The position numbers and the translations under genes are program-made. A stretch of DNA of 64,000 nucleotides from Chersky-840 sp050011815 (GTDB taxonomy: Bacteria > Actinomycetota > Acidimicrobiia > Acidimicrobiales > UBA8190), in assembly GCA_050011815.1 (NCBI GenBank), contig JBEKIJ010000011.1:151043-215042 (forward strand), written 5' to 3'. Below are positions 32,282 to 40,474 of this stretch, piece by piece; within the stretch, counting starts at the first letter, position 1; each line of letters begins with the position of its first letter. Below the pieces are notes generated by a model. That model saw nothing but the letters and a program-made list of their open reading frames with translations. It had not been told where the DNA came from and ran no database searches.

Positions 32282-33346
32282 ATGATGGCAAGGTCGAGCC
32301 GCAAGGGACGCGCAGTCGCGGCCGTCGTAGTCGGGCTAGCTGGCGCCGGCGGTACGTTCGCGCTGTTCGCCGCGGCAGCTCCGTCGGCGTTCGCTGCTTC
32401 CTCGCCGTACGAGCTGTACTGCCCGAAGACGCCGGTGGGCGACATCGTGCTGAACAACGTCGTCACGTCGGGGACCATCACGCCCGCCGCCCCCGCCGCC
32501 GGGTCGCAGTTCAACCTGACGGGGTACTCCTCCACCGTGGCCCTCCCGACGTCCATCGTGGCGGCCGCCGCGGCGTTGGGGAACTCCGCCATCGCCGGGA
32601 CGGCGGTGACCAAGGTCGACGCCACGGGCGCCACCCCCGCTTCGATCTCGAGCGGGAACCTCGCCATCAACGCCCCGATCCCGAGTCCGGTGCCTGCCGC
32701 GGGCCTCATGCTGAACCTGCCCGCCACGCCGTCGTCCATCGGCCCCTTCACCGCCACCGGGGGCGCCATCAACCTCACGGTGGACCCCGACATCTCGCTG
32801 GCGCTGAACGTGTCGGGCAGCACGCTCACCCTGACCTGCACGCCGTACCCGAACAACACGGCGGCCACGGGCATCGTGAGTACGGCCCCCGCCGGTTCGG
32901 CGGCATCCCCGGTGATCGCCACGGCTTCGGCGGGATCCGCCACCCCGGCTCCGACCACGGCCGCCACGACGCCGGCCGCCACCACGCCGGCCACGACCCC
33001 GGCCGCCACCACGCCGGCGCCGGCCACATCGTCCCTGGCGAGCACGGGCCCCGGCCCGGATCTGTGGGTCGTCGCCGTGGTCGGGTTCATCGTGCTCTAC
33101 CTCGGCTCGGTGGTCATGGCGCTGGTGGAGCGGCCACGTAGCCTCCTGCGCCGCCTCCTGCGGATGGCCCCACCGGCTGTGCCGGTGGCCGCCGCGGTGG
33201 CCGCGGAGCCGGTGATGGTGACGAGCCCGGAGCCGGACCGAAGCGTGTGGTCCGTGCCTCCGAGCGCCAAGCCTGCCTACCCGAAGGCTGGGTCGCCAGG
33301 ACTGTGGTTCGACGGTTGGGAGCCTCAGGGCCGCAACCGGGGCTGA
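32282..33346 (+). CDS. Secreted single-domain relative of the five-repeat protein, LASTG-TM
   Basis: Protein of about 354 residues; function not recognised. Signal peptide: basic n-region (ARSSRKGR), Ala/Val core to about residue 33, likely cleavage after AFA-39. Residues 43-213 are one copy of the domain repeated five times in the protein at 8.3-12.3 kb, starting YELYCPKTPVG and closing with LTCTPYPNN; by eye about four in five residues match repeat 5 of that protein. An Ala/Thr/Pro linker leads to LASTG (252-256) and one membrane helix. Unlike a classical sorting signal, about 65 residues follow the helix. ATG 32282/32285 follow a GGGGGGG run; ATG 32249 with GAGGAGG 12 nt upstream is an alternative that adds 11 residues. 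Confidence 0.8.
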   Translation: MMARSSRKGRAVAAVVVGLAGAGGTFALFAAAAPSAFAASSPYELYCPKTPVGDIVLNNVVTSGTITPAAPAAGSQFNLTGYSSTVALPTSIVAAAAALGNSAIAGTAVTKVDATGATPASISSGNLAINAPIPSPVPAAGLMLNLPATPSSIGPFTATGGAINLTVDPDISLALNVSGSTLTLTCTPYPNNTAATGIVSTAPAGSAASPVIATASAGSATPAPTTAATTPAATTPATTPAATTPAPATSSLASTGPGPDLWVVAVVGFIVLYLGSVVMALVERPRSLLRRLLRMAPPAVPVAAAVAAEPVMVTSPEPDRSVWSVPPSAKPAYPKAGSPGLWFDGWEPQGRNRG

Positions 33347-33353
33347 CGCCGCG

Positions 33354-33391
33354 GGCGCTCCCCCTACATCGGGGGGTGAAGGGGGAGCGCC
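33354..33391. terminator. Bidirectional hairpin terminator between convergent genes
   Basis: An 11-bp perfect stem (GGCGCTCCCCC and its complement) with a 16-nt loop. It begins 7 nt after the stop of the secreted-protein gene, and its loop and right arm encode the last codons and stop of the opposing kinase gene. No T-run. Confidence 0.6.
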
Positions 33392-34839
33392 GGCGTTAGT
33401 GCTTGACCGGGTCCGTCGCCGTCGGGCCCCTCGTCATCTCGTGGCGCGGCGCCCTCGGTGGGGGCACCTCGCGCCAACCACAGCACCATGCGGGCGCCGT
33501 GACCCTCGGCGATCGGCGACTGCGCATCGACGGCGCCGCCCATGGCCGAGGCCAGTTCGGCCACGATGGCGAGCCCCAGCCCGACCCCGAGCTTGCGGGC
33601 CGGGACGCGGTCGGAGCTGTAGTGGCGCTCGAAGATGTGGGGCAGGTCCTCGGGGCTGACGCCCGGACCGTCGTCTGCCACCCACAGGGCGATCCATTCG
33701 CCCACCGGTTCCACGCCGACCTCGACTCGTGCCGTGGCGAATTTGAGCGCGTTCTCGATGAGGTTGGCGATTACCTGTCCGACCCGGTCCGGGTCGGCGT
33801 CGGCCCACAGCGGGGGGGTGGCGCGCGGCGCGCCGGAGGCGAGGTCGATCCCCGCGGCGTCGGCTTCGGGTTGGAAGCCCTCGGCGACGCTCGACAGCAA
33901 CGCGGCACAGTCGATGGGTTGGATGTGCAGCGAGAATTGCCGAGCCTGGAGCCGGGCCAGATCGAGGAGGTCCTGGACCAGCCGTTCGAGACGGCGAGCC
34001 TCGCTGCCGATGATGGCCACCGCCCCCGGGACGTCGTCGGTGGCGCCTTCGGCGATGGCATCGGCATATCCCCGGATCGAGGTCAACGGCGTGCGCAGCT
34101 CGTGGGAGACCGACAACAGGAACTCCCGTTCGAGGCCCTGGGAGCGACTGAGGTTCTGGCCCAGGGTGTTGATGGCATCGGCCAGCTCCGCCAACTCCGG
34201 GTACTCGTGCCTGTTCACGGGCACGGTGGCGGCCAGATTGCCACCCGCCATCTGGCGCGTGGCGCTCACCGCTCGGACGATGGGGGCGCTGATGCGGCGG
34301 GCGAGCGCGGCGGCGACGACGACGCCGGCGAGGAGCACCACCCCGGCCACGAGGATGAAGTAGTCGACGCCGTTGACGGGGCTCGACACATGACGCGTGA
34401 CCACCAGGAGCGCCACGTCCGACGCGGGTAAGCCGTCGTCGAGTGTCGCCCGTTGGCCTTCGGACAGGTTGAGCGGCTGCACCACGAACACGACGTGGCC
34501 GACGTTGCCGGCCACGGTGTCACCGGCCCGCAAGGCCCGGACGTCGAGGACCGACCGCACCAGGGGAGCCGGGACGCCGTCCAGCGAGCCGTCGGGACCG
34601 AGCCCCACCAGCGTCAGCCGGTCGAAGGCCCCGACGCGGCGCAACCCGTCGACGTCGCTCTTCTCGGTGAAGACGGGGTGCGACGACATGATGGCGCCCA
34701 TGGCCTGGGCTTCGGAGGTGATCTCGTTCTCCGCCGTGGAGATGGCCGCCCGTCGAACCAGGAGCAGGCTGCCGACGACGGTGAGGACGAGGGTGCCGAT
34801 GACGACCGAGAGGATGGCGACGGTGATGCGACGGCGCAT
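33364..34839 (-). CDS. Sensor histidine kinase, two TM, HAMP
   Basis: Membrane sensor kinase of 491 residues, partner of the regulator that ends 14 nt upstream. TM1 about 7-28; a short extracytoplasmic domain about 30-158; TM2 about 160-180; HAMP to about 233; HisKA with phospho-acceptor H246 in SVSHELRTP; HATPase_c with N box (NLIENALKFA), G1 (DDGPGVSPED) and G2 (VGLGLAIV). The last 30 residues are acidic and Pro/Gly-rich. ATG 34839 gives a normal basic start MRRRITV; the frame is open upstream only as antisense to the regulator. Its final codons form part of a terminator hairpin. Confidence 0.9.
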   Translation of the reverse strand: MRRRITVAILSVVIGTLVLTVVGSLLLVRRAAISTAENEITSEAQAMGAIMSSHPVFTEKSDVDGLRRVGAFDRLTLVGLGPDGSLDGVPAPLVRSVLDVRALRAGDTVAGNVGHVVFVVQPLNLSEGQRATLDDGLPASDVALLVVTRHVSSPVNGVDYFILVAGVVLLAGVVVAAALARRISAPIVRAVSATRQMAGGNLAATVPVNRHEYPELAELADAINTLGQNLSRSQGLEREFLLSVSHELRTPLTSIRGYADAIAEGATDDVPGAVAIIGSEARRLERLVQDLLDLARLQARQFSLHIQPIDCAALLSSVAEGFQPEADAAGIDLASGAPRATPPLWADADPDRVGQVIANLIENALKFATARVEVGVEPVGEWIALWVADDGPGVSPEDLPHIFERHYSSDRVPARKLGVGLGLAIVAELASAMGGAVDAQSPIAEGHGARMVLWLARGAPTEGAAPRDDEGPDGDGPGQALTPALPLHPPM

Positions 34840-34853
34840 GAGAAGCGAAGGCG

Positions 34854-35594
34854 TCAGCCCAGCCGGTACCCGACCCCCCACACCGTGGTGAGGGGCAGGC
34901 CGTCGCCGAGCTTCTTGCGCAACTGCCTGACGTGGACGTCGACGGTGCGCTCGTCGCCGTACCAACCCTCGCCCCACACGCCGTCGAGGAGCTGCTGCCG
35001 GGACAGGGCCAGACCGGAGTTGACCGCCAGGTAGGCCAGCAGGTCGAACTCGCGGCTGGTGAGGGCCACCACGTCGTCTCCCAGGCGCACCTCACGTCGT
35101 CCCGTGTCGATGGTGATGGCTCCCACCTCGAGGATGGAGGGCTCGGCTCGGGCCGGGGTGACGGCGCGCCGCAAGATGGCTCTGACCCGGGCCACGAGCT
35201 CGCGAGGCGAGAAGGGCTTGGTGACGTAGTCATCGGCGCCGAACTCGAGCCCGAGCACCCGGTCGACCTCGTCGTCGCGTGCCGTGAGCATGACGACGGG
35301 CACGTCCCCGGCGGCCCGCAGCCGGCGGCACACGTCGAAGCCGTCCAGCTCGCCGGGAAGGCCGACGTCCACGATGACCAGCTTCGGTCGCTCCCGGTCC
35401 GCGTAGGCGAGGCCCTGCTCACCGTCTCGGGCTTGGAGGACACGGAAGCCCTCACGTCGGAGGTACAGGGCCACCAGGTCGGAGATGTTCTGGTCGTCCT
35501 CGATGACGACGATGGTCTCTCCCTCCCCTGACACCGGCACCAGCCTGCCACCGCGCGGGGACGGCGCACGGGGACCCTCGTGGCGACTGCGCAT
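34854..35594 (-). CDS. OmpR/PhoB-family response regulator
   Basis: DNA-binding regulator of up to 246 residues. From ATG 35594 the phospho-acceptor is D76 (VIVDVGLPG) and the conserved lysine is in YVTKPFSPREL. The winged-helix domain contains LTSREFDLLAYLA and ends TTVWGVGYRLG. The first 20 residues are Arg/Pro-rich and outside the receiver fold, so the true start may be GTG 35540 or 35534; neither has a strong ribosome binding site. The kinase gene follows in the same direction, forming a second two-component system. It is divergent from trpC. Confidence 0.9.
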   Translation of the reverse strand: MRSRHEGPRAPSPRGGRLVPVSGEGETIVVIEDDQNISDLVALYLRREGFRVLQARDGEQGLAYADRERPKLVIVDVGLPGELDGFDVCRRLRAAGDVPVVMLTARDDEVDRVLGLEFGADDYVTKPFSPRELVARVRAILRRAVTPARAEPSILEVGAITIDTGRREVRLGDDVVALTSREFDLLAYLAVNSGLALSRQQLLDGVWGEGWYGDERTVDVHVRQLRKKLGDGLPLTTVWGVGYRLG

Positions 35595-35732
35595 CGCGTT
35601 CCATCAGACGACGGCGGGGTCAACAACTCGTGACGCGGGGATGAGGAGAGTGTGATGGTGCAGGTGGCGGGGCCACCGGCGGGCGTCGGCCGGGCCGACC
35701 ACCAAGGCCACTGATCGGCGGGGAGCGCCCAT

Positions 35733-35738
35733 TAGGCT
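35733..35738 (+). promoter_or_regulatory. -10 element of the leaderless trpC promoter
   Basis: TAGGCT ends 7 nt before the GTG start of trpC. No ribosome binding site. The same hexamer and spacing occur before the genes at 1211 and (minus strand) 45941. Confidence 0.6.
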
Positions 35739-35745
35739 GGCGCCG

Positions 35746-36588
35746 GTGCCGCCCGACACCTACCTCACGGGGATCCTCGCCACCCACCGCGCCCGGGCCG
35801 CCGCCGATACGCGACGCCTCGACGACCTCGTGGCCCGGGCCCTGTCGTGCCCCCCGACGCGGCCCTTTGCCTCGAGGCTGTCGGTCCCGGCGGGCGGGGA
35901 GCTGGCCGTGATCGCCGAGGTGAAGCGGCGCTCGCCCTCCAAGGGGCCCATCGACCTCACCCTCGACCCCGCCCAGCTCGCCGCCGACTACGAAGGCGGC
36001 GGCGCCACGTGCATCTCGGTGCTCACCGACGAGGACTACTTCGCCGGATCCGCCCAGGATCTGGCGGCGGTCCGTTCGGCCTGCACCCTCCCGGTGTTGC
36101 GCAAGGACTTCACCGTGTGCCCCGCCGATGTCTGTGACGCCCGGCTCATGGGGGCCGACGCCGTGCTCCTCATCGTGGCCGCCCTGTCGGACCCCGAGCT
36201 CTCGAGCTTCTTGAGCCTGGCCCGGGAGCTCACCCTGGCCGCCCTGGTGGAGGTGCACGACGAGGCCGAGCTCGACCGGGCCCTCGACGCCGGCGCCGAG
36301 GTCGTCGGCGTCAACCAGCGCGACCTCACGACGTTCTCGGTCGATTCGGCGCGCGCCGCCCGTGTGGTGGGGCGGATCCCCCCCGACATCGTGGCCGTGG
36401 CCGAATCGGGGATCGAGGGCGAAGACGGAGTCCGGGTCCTGGCCGACGCCGGCTACCAGGCCGTGCTCGTGGGCGAGTCGTTGGTGCGGGCACCGGACCG
36501 GCGCCGGGCGGTGCGAGCCCTGACCGGACATCGGGTCGGCGCCCGGTCCCGCGCCGGTGCACCCGAAGCCGGGGCAAGGGAGAGGTGA
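35746..36588 (+). CDS. trpC: Indole-3-glycerol phosphate synthase
   Basis: TIM-barrel enzyme of 280 residues that cyclises CdRP to indole-3-glycerol phosphate. Catalytic lysine and glutamate segments are seen: AEVKRRSPSKG, LRKDFTVCPADV (general-acid lysine), ALVEVHDEAEL, VGVNQRDLTTF, and AESGIEGEDGV. The C-terminal 25 residues are an Arg/Pro/Ala-rich tail that overlaps nothing known. It opens the trpC-F-B-A operon from a leaderless promoter; trpF begins 4 nt after its stop. Confidence 0.95.
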   Translation: MPPDTYLTGILATHRARAAADTRRLDDLVARALSCPPTRPFASRLSVPAGGELAVIAEVKRRSPSKGPIDLTLDPAQLAADYEGGGATCISVLTDEDYFAGSAQDLAAVRSACTLPVLRKDFTVCPADVCDARLMGADAVLLIVAALSDPELSSFLSLARELTLAALVEVHDEAELDRALDAGAEVVGVNQRDLTTFSVDSARAARVVGRIPPDIVAVAESGIEGEDGVRVLADAGYQAVLVGESLVRAPDRRRAVRALTGHRVGARSRAGAPEAGARER

Positions 36589-36592
36589 CCTC

Positions 36593-37279
36593 GTGCTCGT
36601 GAAGATCTGTGGCATCACCTCGGAGGCCGACGCGCTGCTGGCGGTCGGCCTGGGCGCCGACGCCATCGGGTTCGTGTTCGCCCCCTCCCCGCGCCAGGTC
36701 TCGGCCCAGGCGGTGCGCCGCATCATCGAGCGGGTGCCGCCCGAGATCCTGACGGTGGGGGTGTTCCGCAACGAAGCCAAGACCCGGGTCGTCGACATCG
36801 TGAACAGCATCGGTCTCCGTGGCGCGCAGCTCCACGGTGACGAGACGGCCGAGGACACCCGTTGGGTGGCGCAGCGGGTCCCGTTCACCATCAAGGCCTT
36901 TCCCGTCGGGCACCGCAACATCGGTCGGATCGACGACTACGGCGTGGAGACGGTCCTGGTGGACGCGCCGTCACCAGGGTCCGGGGAGGTGTTCGACTGG
37001 CGGTTGGCCGAGGGCGTCGTCGATCCCGCCCGGCTCATCGTGTCGGGAGGGCTCCACGCCGGCAACGTGGCCGACGCCATCGCCCATCTGCGTCCCTTCG
37101 GGGTGGACGTGTCGACGGGTGTCGAATCGGAACCGGGGCGCAAGGACCCTTCCAAGGTCCGGGCCTTCGTAAAAGCGGCGCGCGCCGCGGCCGGTGAGAC
37201 GATCGGCGACGAGACCGCCGGCGCGGACGACGATGCCGAGGAGATCGGGCGCCCCTTCGACTGGCGGGAGGAAGGGTGA
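36593..37279 (+). CDS. trpF: Phosphoribosylanthranilate isomerase
   Basis: TIM-barrel isomerase of 228 residues. Catalytic cysteine in VKICGITSEAD, catalytic aspartate in TVLVDAPSPGSGEVFDW, and phosphate loops SGGLHAGNV and VDVSTGVESEPGRKD are all present. A tail of about 27 residues beyond the barrel is strongly acidic and ends in DWREEG. The GTG at 36593 has a purine-rich GGGAGAGG about 7 nt upstream. The 4-nt GTGA overlap with trpB couples the genes. A separate TrpF implies that the hisA gene here need not be bifunctional. Confidence 0.93.
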   Translation: MLVKICGITSEADALLAVGLGADAIGFVFAPSPRQVSAQAVRRIIERVPPEILTVGVFRNEAKTRVVDIVNSIGLRGAQLHGDETAEDTRWVAQRVPFTIKAFPVGHRNIGRIDDYGVETVLVDAPSPGSGEVFDWRLAEGVVDPARLIVSGGLHAGNVADAIAHLRPFGVDVSTGVESEPGRKDPSKVRAFVKAARAAAGETIGDETAGADDDAEEIGRPFDWREEG

Positions 37280-38502
37280 GCGCCCGCCGGGGTTCCGGTC
37301 CCGAGGAGGGCGCCGCGCCGAGCGGGGCCGGGCCGGGGAGCGTGATGGGCGAGCCCTCGGCGGCGGGGCGCTTCGGCGAGTTCGGTGGCCGCTTCGTCCC
37401 CGAGTCCCTCATGCCGGCGTGCCTGGAGCTCGAGACGGCCTTCCGTGACGCGTGGGCGGACCCCGCCTTTCATGCCGAGTTCATGGCGCTGCTGCGCGAT
37501 TACGGGGGCCGGCCCACGCCGGTGACCGAATGTCACCGCCTGTCGGAGCGGTTGGGCGTGCGCGTCCTGCTCAAGCGCGAGGACCTGGCCCACACCGGAT
37601 CGCACAAGCTCAACAACGTGATCGGCCAGGCCCTCCTGGCCAGGCGGATGGGCAAGCCGCGTCTCATCGCCGAGACCGGGGCCGGGCAGCACGGCGTGGC
37701 GTCGGCGACGGCCGCCGCCCTGTTCGGTATGGACTGTGTCGTCTACATGGGCGAGGTCGACACGGCGCGCCAGGAGCTCAACGTCTTCCGCATGGAGCTG
37801 CTCGGCGCCGAGGTCCGGCCGGTGCGCTCGGGAAGTCGGACCCTCAAAGACGCCGTCAACGAGGCGTTGCGGGACTGGGTGGCCAACGTGGCCGACACGC
37901 ACTACTGCCTGGGGTCGGTGATGGGCCCCCACCCCTACCCCTGGATGGTCCGGGAGCTCCAGCGGGTGGTGGGGGACGAGGCCCGGGAGCAGTGCCGGGC
38001 CCTGCTCGACGGCCGGGACCCCGATTGGGTGGTGGCGTGCATCGGAGGCGGGTCGAACGCGGCGGGGACCTTCGCCGGCTTCGTCGACACCGCGGCCTCA
38101 CTGGTAGGGGTGGAGGCCGCCGGCGGCGCCGCGGTGGGTCGGGGCGTCCCCGGGGTGGTGCACGGGATGAAGTCCTATGTGCTCCAGGACGAGGTGGGAC
38201 AGATCGCCGAAGCCCACTCGATCTCGGCCGGCCTCGACTATCCGGGCATCGGCCCCGAACACGCCCACCTGGCGGCCATCGGCCGGACGCGGTACGTGCA
38301 GGCCGGCGACGACGAGGTCCTCGACGCGTTCCGGTTGCTGTCGGAGACCGAGGGGATCATCCCCGCCCTGGAGCCCGCCCACGCCCTGGCGTGGCTGGTG
38401 CGCGAGGCCGGGGGGCTCGTGCCGTCGGGTGCCACCGTCCTCGTCACGCTGTCGGGGCGCGGCGACAAGGACGTGGCCCAGGTTCGAGAGATGCTGCAAT
38501 GA
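37276..38502 (+). CDS. trpB: Tryptophan synthase beta subunit
   Basis: PLP enzyme that condenses indole with serine. Product 408 residues; the first 30 are a Gly/Ala/Pro-rich extension before the conserved GRFGEFGGRFVPE. The Schiff-base lysine is K111 in HTGSHKLNN. The phosphate-binding loop is CIGGGSNAAG, and the C-terminal TLSGRGDKD is intact. It is the canonical TrpB1 type, paired with the adjacent trpA through an ATGA overlap. Confidence 0.96.
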   Translation: MSARRGSGPEEGAAPSGAGPGSVMGEPSAAGRFGEFGGRFVPESLMPACLELETAFRDAWADPAFHAEFMALLRDYGGRPTPVTECHRLSERLGVRVLLKREDLAHTGSHKLNNVIGQALLARRMGKPRLIAETGAGQHGVASATAAALFGMDCVVYMGEVDTARQELNVFRMELLGAEVRPVRSGSRTLKDAVNEALRDWVANVADTHYCLGSVMGPHPYPWMVRELQRVVGDEAREQCRALLDGRDPDWVVACIGGGSNAAGTFAGFVDTAASLVGVEAAGGAAVGRGVPGVVHGMKSYVLQDEVGQIAEAHSISAGLDYPGIGPEHAHLAAIGRTRYVQAGDDEVLDAFRLLSETEGIIPALEPAHALAWLVREAGGLVPSGATVLVTLSGRGDKDVAQVREMLQ

Positions 38503-39329
38503 CCGCGGCTGGTGCGGGGGGCCCGGCCGCGGCCCGCACGGCGCGCACCGGATCGCTCGAGTCGCACCTGCGGACCCGGCGCGACGCGGGCCGCAAGCTC
38601 CTGGTGCCGTATGTCACCGGTGGGATGGGGCCCGAATGGGTCGAGGCCGTCCACGCCGTGGCCGACGCCGGCGCCGATGCCGTGGAGATCGGCATCCCGT
38701 TCTCTGACCCCATGATCGACGGGCCGACGATCCAAGAGGCCTCGCTGCGAGCCCTGCAACGGGGGACGACGCCGGCCCAGGTGCTCGACGCGTTGGCGCG
38801 TGCGGATCTGGCCGTGCCCCTGTGCGTGATGACGTATTACAACATCGTGTTCCGCGCCGGTCCCCGCCGTTTCGCCCGGTCGTTGGCCGACGCCGGGGTG
38901 GCCGGTGCCATCATCCCCGACCTTCCCCTCGAGGAGGGCGAGGAATGGTGCGGCGAAGCCGACGCCGCCGGGGTGGCCACCGTGCTCCTCGTGGCTCCCT
39001 CCACCCCCCTCGAGCGGGCCCGGGCCATCTGCGAACGATCCCGAGGCTTCGTCTACGGCGTCGGGCTCATGGGGGTGACGGGGGTGCGCACCGCCCTGGC
39101 CGACACGGCCGGCGACGTCGCTCGGAAGGTGCGGGCTGTCACCGATCGTCCCGTGTGCATCGGCATCGGCGTGTCGACACCGGAGCAGGCCGCCCAAGCG
39201 TGCGCCGATGCCGACGGCGTGGTGGTGGGATCGGCCATCGTGCGCCGGCTCCTCGACGGCGCCGGGCCCGACGGGGTCGGCGGGTTCGTCGCTTCCCTGC
39301 GCGCCGGAATCGACGGCGTTCTGCGCTAG
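38499..39329 (+). CDS. trpA: Tryptophan synthase alpha subunit
   Basis: Cleaves indole-3-glycerol phosphate to indole, which is channelled to TrpB. Product 276 residues. Catalytic pair E63 and D74 in VEIGIPFSDPMIDGPTIQ, 11 residues apart as in Salmonella E49/D60. Also PLCVMTYYNIVFRAG, IIPDLPLEEGEEW and the phosphate site GIGVSTPEQA. ATG start overlaps the trpB stop. A hairpin 6 nt past its stop ends the operon. Confidence 0.96.
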   Translation: MTAAGAGGPAAARTARTGSLESHLRTRRDAGRKLLVPYVTGGMGPEWVEAVHAVADAGADAVEIGIPFSDPMIDGPTIQEASLRALQRGTTPAQVLDALARADLAVPLCVMTYYNIVFRAGPRRFARSLADAGVAGAIIPDLPLEEGEEWCGEADAAGVATVLLVAPSTPLERARAICERSRGFVYGVGLMGVTGVRTALADTAGDVARKVRAVTDRPVCIGIGVSTPEQAAQACADADGVVVGSAIVRRLLDGAGPDGVGGFVASLRAGIDGVLR

Positions 39330-39334
39330 CGGCA

Positions 39335-39361
39335 CGCCCCCGTGGGTGTCACGCGGGGGCG
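39335..39361. terminator. Hairpin terminator after trpA
   Basis: CGCCCCCG and its exact complement CGGGGGCG close an 11-nt loop that can add two more pairs. It lies between trpA and the convergent LAATG protein gene and may stop transcripts from both sides. No T-run. Confidence 0.55.
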
Positions 39362-39366
39362 ATCGC

Positions 39367-40263
39367 TCAGCGACCGAGGAGCCAAGACCCGGCTCGCGTC
39401 ATCTGCGCGCCGGCCCGGCGCGCCGCCCGGCCCCGGTCGCCGAAGACCACGAGCATCGCCAGGCTCAACGCGATCAGCCCGACACCGACCACCACCATCC
39501 ACACCAACCCGGGTCCGGGCCCCGTGGCGGCCAGCGAGGGAGGAGAGCTCGTTGCCGATGTCGCCGCGGCGGCGCTCGCCGTCGCGCCCGATGACGAGGT
39601 TGCCGCCGCGGGCCCCGGTGCCACGACGGGGCTCGTCGGCGTGCCCGACGGCGCAACCGGCGACGTGGGGGCGGCGGGTGACGACGCAGGGGCGGGTGAG
39701 GTCCCGGCCGTGGTGGGCGCAGGAGATGTGGGCGCGAGAGATGTGGGCGCGAGAGATGTGGGCGCGGGGGTGGTGGGTGCGGTCGGGGCGGCGGCGACCG
39801 TGGCGACGAGGAACCCGCCCACGTTGTTCCCGGTGACCTCGCCGGGGCTCGTGTCGCCGACGAAGGTGTAGAGCGGAGAACCGTTGTAGGTCACCTGGTC
39901 GGTGCCGTCGGACTGGACCACCGCGGCCACGGTGCCGTTCACGCCCGGGCCCGCCGTGGGGGTCGTCCCCGTCGCCACGGTCACCGCCGGCCACACCGCC
40001 AGGCACGACGCGTTGCAGGCGCTCATGCCGTCGTGATCGCTCGGGTAGGTGTACAGCGCGAAACCTTGGGTGTTGGTGAGCACCGCGCCGAAGTTGGTGG
40101 TGGTGGTGACATCGACGGTCGAGCCGGCGGCGAAAGCTGGCGACACCGACGCCCCAACAGCCACTGTGGCCACGCCCAGGACAGCCAGAAGGCCTCGACG
40201 AAGGGCTCCGGTTGGTGATCCGGGGGGATTCAGGGGCACGGTGTTCTCGGGCTGATGGCTCAT
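39367..40263 (-). CDS. Secreted PF03640-like repeat protein with LAATG-TM tail
   Basis: Exported protein of 298 residues. Signal peptide to about 46 (Ala/Val core, PAFA end). Two copies of the secreted-repeat motif follow: GFALYTYPSDHDGMSAC with CLAVWPAV, then VTYNGSPLYTFVGDTSPGEVTG with VGGFLVAT. This is the Yx4D/COG4315 family (PF03640), of unknown function; some members relate to redox or copper stress. A 100-residue Pro/Thr/Ser/Ala linker containing short tandem repeats reaches LAATG (244-248), then one helix and an Arg-rich tail. ATG start with a GAGGAGAGAGGA purine tract upstream. Divergent from a second PF03640-like gene. Confidence 0.83.
   Translation of the reverse strand: MSHQPENTVPLNPPGSPTGALRRGLLAVLGVATVAVGASVSPAFAAGSTVDVTTTTNFGAVLTNTQGFALYTYPSDHDGMSACNASCLAVWPAVTVATGTTPTAGPGVNGTVAAVVQSDGTDQVTYNGSPLYTFVGDTSPGEVTGNNVGGFLVATVAAAPTAPTTPAPTSLAPTSLAPTSPAPTTAGTSPAPASSPAAPTSPVAPSGTPTSPVVAPGPAAATSSSGATASAAAATSATSSPPSLAATGPGPGLVWMVVVGVGLIALSLAMLVVFGDRGRAARRAGAQMTRAGSWLLGR
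39724..39768. repeat. Three tandem 15-bp units inside the LAATG protein gene
   Basis: Three adjacent units of AGATGTGGGCGCGAG, the last with one mismatch. On the minus strand they encode repeats of a five-residue Ala-Pro-Thr-Ser-Leu/Pro unit in the wall-spanning linker. In-frame unit changes would alter only linker length. Confidence 0.75.
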
Positions 40264-40474
40264 CGCCGCAGGGTCCTCTCTCCTCGACAGCGCGCCGACG
40301 TCCGAATTACGGCTCAACCGCCGCATTTGTTCAGCATCACCGACACATCCCGGCCCTCGGTGGCGTGGGCGAGGGCTCGCTCCGACGCTGAACACAACCC
40401 GGTCGGTGCCCGTATCCATGGCGGTACGCGCTGATGCGGACCACAGCCACAGACCCTCGAGCAGGAGGTGGGAG

